Shown here piece by piece: positions 1 to 5,029 of a stretch of DNA of 6,864 bases (its first letter is position 1; every line of letters starts with the position of its first letter). Origin of the DNA: an uncultured Planctomycetota bacterium (GTDB taxonomy: Bacteria > Planctomycetota > SZUA-567 > JAFGNG01); assembly GCA_947311175.1 (NCBI GenBank), contig CAMZKK010000235.1:1-6864 (forward strand). The letters run 5' to 3'. The translations under genes were made by a program, and so were the position numbers. The notes beneath the pieces are model-generated. The model was given only the letters and a program-made list of their open reading frames with translations. It had not been told where the DNA came from and searched no databases.

Positions 1-159
1 CCTCGCACAAGCGGTATAACATTCCGCAGCAATCCGTTCATTCCAATCATGAAACGGAGCAGCTCCTTTTTGCGGTTCAATTATTCCCAGCCATGGGTTC
101 TCTCTTGGCGGTTGATAGAAGTGCCCATGAATGCAGATATAGTGATTCTTGTTTGTCAT
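1..159 (-). CDS. GH57-type glycoside hydrolase, DUF3536 kind (N-terminal 53 codons only)
   Basis: The gene starts with ATG at 159-157 and runs off the left edge of the window still open, so only the first 53 residues are seen. They contain IHGHFYQPPRENPW (residues 10-23) followed by HDWNERIAAECY (37-48). This pair of blocks is, from memory of the family, the N-terminal signature of the long GH57-like proteins that carry a DUF3536 domain; H11-x-H13 with the following QPP is their version of the GH57 HxHQP active-site motif. The family acts on alpha-glucans in general, but the substrate of this subgroup is not settled as far as I know. No signal peptide is visible, so a cytoplasmic enzyme is likely. 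The start is supported by AGGTGA at 164-169, five bases from the ATG, which overlaps the stop of the upstream STAS gene. The gap between the genes is only 4 nt, so this is the last visible cistron of the operon. Confidence 0.88.
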   Translation of the reverse strand, partial: MTNKNHYICIHGHFYQPPRENPWLGIIEPQKGAAPFHDWNERIAAECYTACAR

Positions 160-163
160 ATTT

Positions 164-169
164 TCACCT
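164..169 (-). promoter_or_regulatory. Shine-Dalgarno site of the DUF3536/GH57 gene
   Basis: AGGTGA on the minus strand, with the AGGTG core five bases before the ATG at 159. The last three bases are the TGA stop of the STAS gene, so terminating ribosomes are placed on the next start site. Confidence 0.65.
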
Positions 170-598
170 ATTATGATTTGTAGAAAGATATTTAACTGCC
201 TCGTCAAAACTATCAAAAACAGTAAGGACTTCATTTAAAGAAAGCAATTTTATTAAATTCTTTATTTTTTCATTAGCGACCGCGACCACTACCTCAACCC
301 CTTTTTTGGAATTTTCAAGAGCCAGTCGAGCAATTGAACCAAGAGCAAGTGAGGAAAGATAGTTGCACGCACCAAGGTCTAAGATTACATTGCCATCAAT
401 ATCCCTCATCAAATTGCAAATTTGATGAACCGTTGCCGAAGCATCTGAAATTAAAGTTGTTCCGCCAAGATGAATTATCAATATATTTTTGGAATGAACC
501 TCTCCCCAAACAATATTTTTTTCCAGCTCAACTGAGTCGTCCTGCCACTCACTCAATATTTCATTTAATTTATCTTGTTCGAGTTCCTTATTGCTCAT
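164..598 (-). CDS. STAS-domain protein (anti-sigma-factor-antagonist type)
   Basis: A 144-residue soluble protein. An acidic N-terminal helix of about 28 residues precedes a STAS domain (about 30-140). The diagnostic strand-helix is NVILDLGACNYLSSLALGSI (70-89), which aligns with the LDLxxVxFMDSSGLG region of SpoIIAA. On that alignment S83 falls at the phosphorylated serine of SpoIIAA, while the usual Asp before it is S82 and the Gly after is A85. STAS proteins of this size act in the cytoplasm as switch proteins that bind anti-sigma factors or other partners, depending on Ser/Thr phosphorylation. No RsbW/SpoIIAB-like kinase and no PP2C phosphatase is visible here; the only kinase is the Hanks-type enzyme two genes upstream. 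The ATG overlaps the upstream TGA as ATGA, and AGGT at 604-607 lies five bases before it, so translation is probably coupled. The partner is unknown. Confidence 0.9.
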   Translation of the reverse strand: MSNKELEQDKLNEILSEWQDDSVELEKNIVWGEVHSKNILIIHLGGTTLISDASATVHQICNLMRDIDGNVILDLGACNYLSSLALGSIARLALENSKKGVEVVVAVANEKIKNLIKLLSLNEVLTVFDSFDEAVKYLSTNHNR

Positions 599-1845
599 TT
601 TTTACCTATCATTAAAGACTTATTTTTTAATTGATAATAACCAATTATAGCAGAAAGTGAATGTTGAACATAATCTATTCTTATCTCATTAACCCTTCGA
701 TTAAAAATAAATGCCGTTCGAGTGTTCTCGTTTTTTGTCATAACTGCACGAGGAAATCCCCCACAATACTGTCCGGTTTTAATTTGACTACACAAAAGAA
801 ATCTTACTCCGGCATCTATATTTTTTAATATTTCCTCTCTATACTTTTTTCCAATCCCTTTTGTATTTGCCAATGCTAACAATCCTTCAACCCTGGTAGC
901 GGATGGGCAAACTCTACTATCAAGCATAAATGAGCCGACAAGGGAGTTGTTTTTAGATGCCAAGATTTGACCGTTTTTTAATATTTTTCCAACCTCACAG
1001 GCATGACTCAAAATTAAGGACCGTTTCTCATTGGTTAATTCCTTATCATCATCCCAGTGTTCCAAAATTCTTTCGGTTGCTAATAGTGCCCAGTGATCAG
1101 GAGGGTAGATAGAACTTCGTTTTCTGGTTTTTGCCAAATAAAGCATTCCGCAGACCGCAGCATTGAACCATCGAATATTTTTATCACTCTCGTATCTCAA
1201 CATCAAGCCATACATCGCCTCTCCTGGATAATAAAGAGAGTTAAGTTTACTATCTTTACCCAACCCTCTAATGTATTTTGAAGCAAAGGATCCGTCACTA
1301 TTTTGCATAAAAACAATAAACTCTGCCAAACCATCAAGAATAGAACTATCGATAGCGTTCGCATCTATAGTCTGTAATAGACTAAAAGCAATGAGCGACA
1401 ATCCTGCCCCTCCTAGTTTCGCTTGTGAATCACCATATATTTTGCTTTCGGAACTATGACTAAATATGGCGAGTTTATTTTTATCTATGGATTGGATGCT
1501 TTGTTGCAAATAGTCACTTGCCTTCATAATTGTTTTTTTTACATTTTTATCAGGAAAGATTTTATAATAAGAAATCAAAGAATAGATAGCACCCGCATGC
1601 CTTAAAATATTGTATTTATCTTTCTTAATCTTCTTATCAAGATAATTGCGATAAACAAAAGAGCCATCGTCTCGACAGTTTTTCACCAAATACGAAGAAG
1701 CTTCTTTTGCCGCTAACGAAAGTTCCTCGGAGAGAAAACTATCTATTTTGTTTTTGGTAGGATGATTTAATCCGCAAGCAGTAAAAAATAAACAACCAAA
1801 ACAGATTGCAAATAAGGAAATATACCTGTGTGCCTTATTTCCCAT
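595..1845 (-). CDS. Lipoprotein with predicted alpha/alpha-toroid (prenyltransferase/squalene-cyclase-like) fold
   Basis: This 416-residue protein is not assignable to a named enzyme. The N-terminus is a type II signal peptide: MGNKAHR, a hydrophobic core, then lipobox FTAC with C24. Residue +2 is Gly rather than Asp, so the usual Lol rule would send it to the outer membrane. The mature part is helical. It has repeated segments that end in QW-like motifs: YLVKNCRDDGSF (52-63), FIVFMQNSDGSF (176-187) and a degenerate FLLCSQIKTGQY (349-360). Between these lie toroid-style helices such as LRHAGAIYSLISYY, YYPGEAMYGLMLRY, PPDHWALLA and DYVQHSLSAIIGYY. Terpene cyclases, lanthionine cyclases and C5-epimerases share such barrels, and no catalytic set can be recognised. 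Conserved-looking His and Asp (D250-H251, D391, H395) could line a cavity. I prefer ATG at 1845 to the in-frame TTG at 1848; neither has a strong ribosome site. The gene overlaps the kinase end by 11 nt, which implies coupled translation. Confidence 0.82.
   Translation of the reverse strand: MGNKAHRYISLFAICFGCLFFTACGLNHPTKNKIDSFLSEELSLAAKEASSYLVKNCRDDGSFVYRNYLDKKIKKDKYNILRHAGAIYSLISYYKIFPDKNVKKTIMKASDYLQQSIQSIDKNKLAIFSHSSESKIYGDSQAKLGGAGLSLIAFSLLQTIDANAIDSSILDGLAEFIVFMQNSDGSFASKYIRGLGKDSKLNSLYYPGEAMYGLMLRYESDKNIRWFNAAVCGMLYLAKTRKRSSIYPPDHWALLATERILEHWDDDKELTNEKRSLILSHACEVGKILKNGQILASKNNSLVGSFMLDSRVCPSATRVEGLLALANTKGIGKKYREEILKNIDAGVRFLLCSQIKTGQYCGGFPRAVMTKNENTRTAFIFNRRVNEIRIDYVQHSLSAIIGYYQLKNKSLMIGKK
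604..607 (-). promoter_or_regulatory. Weak Shine-Dalgarno site of the STAS gene
   Basis: AGGT, five bases upstream of the STAS ATG and inside the 3' end of the lipoprotein gene. It supports the ATGA-overlap start at 598. Confidence 0.5.
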
Positions 1846-3724
1846 CAATTATATTCTTTACATACTTTCTAACCAATGGACTGGAGTCATTTTCGGCAAC
1901 TCTAAGTAATATATTTTTGACTTTAGATGACCCCGCGTATGGCTTTAAATTATCTACCGCAGACAACCTTACACGCTCATTTTTATCCGTTAATGCACGT
2001 ATTGATTCATTTACATAGTATTGAACATTAATTCGCTTCAAGGTATTAATTGCCAGAATACGAACCTTGCTTCTCTTATGCTTAGCAAACGGAATAATAT
2101 TTTTTATCGACAGCTTATCCTCTGCAATAAATGCCCTAAGAGCAGCAAGTGCCTCTTCTTCATCGTGTGGAATTTTGGCATATTCACTACGAATATCATT
2201 TTCATAAATAAAATCATCAAGTTTTTTTTGAATAGCGATTGCAGCATTAGTGCCTTTAAACATCATTAAGTATCTTTTATATACAAAAATATCTCTCTTG
2301 TTTTTTAATGGTGGAAGCTCATTGCTTGCATTTTTGGCATCTTTTTCAAAAGCCTGTGCCTCAAGTTGTCTCATCTTCGATTCTATTTCTTTTAATTTAA
2401 GCATTACAATACCGGCCTCTTTTGTTCCTTTAAATTCTTCAACAAATTGCTTCATCGTTTCAATCTTAGCAACTGCGGGAAGCTCCTTAACTTCCATCTT
2501 TAGTTGATTTAATCTAATTGCCGGATTATTTGAAGGCTCTCTTTCGTCAATGACCTCTAATATCTTTTTATTTGTTTTTATGGGGTCAGTTTTAAATTTA
2601 CTTTTATGCTTATTTAAAGGTTTATTTTTTTTAGGTAATTTATTTTTTGTTATCACCTTGTTTTTGGACTTTGATTTTATTGCGGTTGCCGGTATTTTTT
2701 TATTTTTATTGTCGTCGCTGTTATTCATAAAAAAGATTGCCAAAGCAATCAATAGAACAATCCCTCCACCCCCAATAAAAAACATTGAATTATTTTTTTT
2801 GTTTTTTTCTGCAATCTTTACTCGCGAATGAGAACCACTATCAACCCTTGCGCTATGAGAGGATTTGGGTGGACCGGCATGTCGAGGATAAGTATGCTTT
2901 TTCAGAGATTCAAGATCTTCTATTAAATCTTTGAAGTTTTGGTATCTCTTTGCCCTATCTCGCTCCATCATTTTTTCTAAAACATGAGCTGTATTGCCAT
3001 CCAAATCCTTAACTTTAGATTTTATTGGTTCCGGTTTTTCAGTTATGTGCTTTGTCATAATTACCGCTGCGGTTGCGCCGTTAAACGGAGTCTCTCCCGA
3101 AAGCAAATAATACCAACTAGCACCAAGCGAATAAGTATCAGCCCTTGAGTCAATATCATGCAATCCTCTTGCCTGTTCCGGTGAAATGAAATGGGGTGTA
3201 CCAATAGCATGACCAGTCTGAGTAAGCTCAGTATCAGTTTCTATTTTTGAAATCCCTAGATCACACAGCTTAGCTGTCCCATCATTGGTAATTAGAAAAT
3301 TTTCAGGTTTTACATCTCGGTGAACAATCCCTGCCGCCGATGCATGCTCTAAGGCATGGGAAATTTGAGAAACAATTGATAATGATTCATCTCGGCTAAG
3401 CTTGCCTCCTTTAGATTTTAGATATTGAGTTACAGACGGACCATCGACCAACTCCATTGCAATCCAACAATAGCCATCAGCTTCGCCGGCATCAATCCCC
3501 TGGACAATATTTGGATGATTAAGTTTGCCTGCTGCCTTTGCTTCTCTAAAAAACCTCTGTTTAAATTCAGGTTTTTCTACCAACTGAGCAGGCATAATTT
3601 TTAATGCAACTTCTCTTTCAAGAGTTTTCTGGACCGCCTTAAAAACCGTACCCATCCCACCTTGACCTAATTTGCCAATGATGTGAAATCCTGGAATTGT
3701 TTTGTTGGTAAACTTTTTTGTCAT
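1835..3724 (-). CDS. Transmembrane Hanks-type Ser/Thr protein kinase with TPR-like and HEAT-like C-terminal region
   Basis: A 629-residue kinase. The N-terminal catalytic domain (about 12-276) has every key element: glycine loop GQGGMG (20-25), K42 in VALK, E61 in helix C, HRDVKPEN (135-142, catalytic D137), DLG (155-157, a common bacterial variant of DFG), SPE (181-183) in place of APE, D196 in helix F and R260. The activation loop holds T163, T165, T168 and T170 as possible autophosphorylation sites. A basic linker leads to one membrane segment (about 314-333). Then comes a lysine-rich, probably disordered stretch with 19 Lys in residues 340-387. Next are two hairpin-like units sharing FKGT (431-434, 489-492), and finally HEAT-like helices from about 545 to the end. 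With ATP binding in the cytoplasm, the C-terminal half should be extracytoplasmic and probably senses or binds envelope partners. The ATG lies 4 nt after the upstream stop. There is only a weak ribosome site, so reinitiation is likely. Confidence 0.96.
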   Translation of the reverse strand: MTKKFTNKTIPGFHIIGKLGQGGMGTVFKAVQKTLEREVALKIMPAQLVEKPEFKQRFFREAKAAGKLNHPNIVQGIDAGEADGYCWIAMELVDGPSVTQYLKSKGGKLSRDESLSIVSQISHALEHASAAGIVHRDVKPENFLITNDGTAKLCDLGISKIETDTELTQTGHAIGTPHFISPEQARGLHDIDSRADTYSLGASWYYLLSGETPFNGATAAVIMTKHITEKPEPIKSKVKDLDGNTAHVLEKMMERDRAKRYQNFKDLIEDLESLKKHTYPRHAGPPKSSHSARVDSGSHSRVKIAEKNKKNNSMFFIGGGGIVLLIALAIFFMNNSDDNKNKKIPATAIKSKSKNKVITKNKLPKKNKPLNKHKSKFKTDPIKTNKKILEVIDEREPSNNPAIRLNQLKMEVKELPAVAKIETMKQFVEEFKGTKEAGIVMLKLKEIESKMRQLEAQAFEKDAKNASNELPPLKNKRDIFVYKRYLMMFKGTNAAIAIQKKLDDFIYENDIRSEYAKIPHDEEEALAALRAFIAEDKLSIKNIIPFAKHKRSKVRILAINTLKRINVQYYVNESIRALTDKNERVRLSAVDNLKPYAGSSKVKNILLRVAENDSSPLVRKYVKNIIDGK

Positions 3725-3728
3725 GCTT

Positions 3729-4922
3729 TTAATCGCTCGGAATAGAATTTACATCTGTAATCAAGATTATTTTGTTTTTTGACTGAATAAGAACTTTTCC
3801 TTCAACTTGAAACGCATCGCCCAATTCTAATTTCTTTAACTTCTCAATAATATCATCTTTGCCTTTTTCAAATATGGCAAAAATACCTTCGAGATCGGTA
3901 TTTTCATTCCGTAGAACAAACCATTTCTTACCTTTTATGTCTTTAATCTTACTTGTTTTTGAAGATGGAAATTTGGTATGACCCCGATAAGTATGCGTGA
4001 ATGTTGCCATTTCCCCATTAAGTTTTTTTATTTTACTTTGCAGTTCTTGTTCTGTTGTAGATATGATGCCGTCATCTTTTTTAGCCACTTTTTCAGGTGA
4101 TTCTTCACCATCGCTATTTTTTCTTTCAGTTGCAATAATTTTATCGACAATTATAGCGGCTGAATCTTTATCCCAATCTGGAAACTCTACAACCCTTCCG
4201 TAAACTTTGATTTTTTCTCTATATTTGAGAGTCTTGGCTAATTCATAATATCTTACTTGGCTTTCTTTGTTAATATAAAAAGTTAGCCTCTCTCGAGAAT
4301 CTTCAACAACATATAGCCTTGCCCATTCTTCATCAGTTATTCCAGCTCGTGCAGCAAGTCTTTTCTGTAACCTTTCCAAGCTCCCGAATCGTTCATCAAG
4401 TATAACTTTGGAATTAATTTTTTTATCGTAATCCAATTTAATATCTGCCAATTCATCCTTTTTGTAATCAGACAAATTGACATCTTTTTCAGCAACTGTA
4501 ACAAAATTATAAAATGGCATAATGTCATTTATCTTTATAATATGTCCTCGCCTGTGTCTTGATACTTTAAATGGTTTACTCACAAATCCTTTAACCAACA
4601 TTACTTGCTCAGGAATTATTTTTTTAATTCTCTTCTTAAAAAGTTTTTTATTTATACAAAAAAATACAGGTCTATAACTACCAATTGTTCTGATAATAAA
4701 AATATAACTTCTTCTATATTTCTTCTTTACTATTAGAGGAATATCTCCTTCTGTATCATATTTCATAGCCACTTTAAAAATTAGTGTTTTCCCAGCATTT
4801 TCTCTAATATTTCCATATACATCTTCCCATTCTTTTGCATTCTTTCGAATATCAGCAGAAATACCCATTGAAATATTAACTGTTAAAATAAGAATAATAA
4901 AAATATTTATTTTATTTTTCAT
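3729..4922 (-). CDS. Sec-exported protein with three OB-like beta units, function unknown
   Basis: A 397-residue protein that I cannot match to a named family. It starts with a clear Sec signal peptide: MKNK, a hydrophobic run IFIILILTV, and probable cleavage after ISA (residue 23). The rest looks like three divergent OB-fold-like units (about 45-135, 203-263, 331-394). Each has a ligand-facing beta stretch, then a 'lxxgdxxxVxGxV' turn (VMLVKGFV, IKVYGRVV, FQVEGKVL) and a final strand ending in Asp plus hydrophobic (INDIM, IVDKI, ITDVN). A charged linker with a short helical segment (about 265-302) separates units 2 and 3. The ATG at 4922 is chosen over the in-frame GTG at 4946 because GAAGGT at 4929-4934 is well spaced and the ATG begins a normal signal peptide. 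It is the first gene after the promoter. A periplasmic partner or ligand carrier for the kinase's outer domain is possible, but this is inference from position only. Confidence 0.82.
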   Translation of the reverse strand: MKNKINIFIILILTVNISMGISADIRKNAKEWEDVYGNIRENAGKTLIFKVAMKYDTEGDIPLIVKKKYRRSYIFIIRTIGSYRPVFFCINKKLFKKRIKKIIPEQVMLVKGFVSKPFKVSRHRRGHIIKINDIMPFYNFVTVAEKDVNLSDYKKDELADIKLDYDKKINSKVILDERFGSLERLQKRLAARAGITDEEWARLYVVEDSRERLTFYINKESQVRYYELAKTLKYREKIKVYGRVVEFPDWDKDSAAIIVDKIIATERKNSDGEESPEKVAKKDDGIISTTEQELQSKIKKLNGEMATFTHTYRGHTKFPSSKTSKIKDIKGKKWFVLRNENTDLEGIFAIFEKGKDDIIEKLKKLELGDAFQVEGKVLIQSKNKIILITDVNSIPSD

Positions 4923-4928
4923 AATTTT

Positions 4929-4934
4929 ACCTTC
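4929..4934 (-). promoter_or_regulatory. Shine-Dalgarno site deciding the start of the secreted OB-unit protein
   Basis: GAAGGT on the minus strand, six bases before ATG 4922. It is the best ribosome site in the window and argues against the upstream GTG at 4946, which would add eight residues before the signal peptide. Confidence 0.7.
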
Positions 4935-4970
4935 AAAAAGCCACACATAAACTAAAACTACTTAGACCAT

Positions 4971-4998
4971 ATAATATTCAAGAACGAATAACTTGCAA
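4971..4998 (-). promoter_or_regulatory. Candidate sigma70-type promoter for the five-gene block
   Basis: In the only real intergenic gap (4923-5029), the minus strand has TTGCAA (4993-4998) as a -35 box, a 16-base spacer and TATTAT (4971-4976) as a -10 box. Transcription would start near 4964 and give a leader of about 40 nt before ATG 4922. The boxes match the consensus TTGACA/TATAAT at four and five of six bases. The region is AT-rich, so a chance match cannot be excluded. No terminator-like GC hairpin with a T-run was found in the gap, so read-through from the upstream GH57 gene is also possible. Confidence 0.45.
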
Positions 4999-5001
4999 TA
5001 T
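4973..5001. repeat. Imperfect inverted repeat across the candidate promoter
   Basis: On the minus strand, ATATTGCAAG (4992-5001) and CTTGAATATT (4973-4982) pair over nine bases with a single bulged G around a 9-base centre. The arms overlap the putative -35 and -10 boxes, so it could be an operator. The bulge and the AT-richness also allow chance. Confidence 0.3.
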
Positions 5002-5029
5002 ATTTCTGTTTTATGTTAGGCAATCTTCT

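Noticed and set aside
334..615. Plus-strand open frame over the STAS gene.
   Set aside because: Unrecognisable composition, no ribosome site, and fully antisense to a recognised STAS gene in a tight operon.
2560..2720. Homopolymer-rich T/A tract considered as a regulatory or recombination repeat.
   Set aside because: It is explained by Lys/Asn codons of the kinase linker; the reading frame is intact.
2550..2831. Plus-strand open frame encoding a hydrophobic 93-residue protein.
   Set aside because: It is the antisense of the kinase lysine-rich and membrane region (AAA/AAG read backwards gives Phe/Leu). The kinase frame is clearly the real one.
4337..4528. Minus-strand 63-codon frame inside the OB-unit gene.
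   Set aside because: Alternative-frame shadow of a longer exported protein that has a good start and signal peptide.
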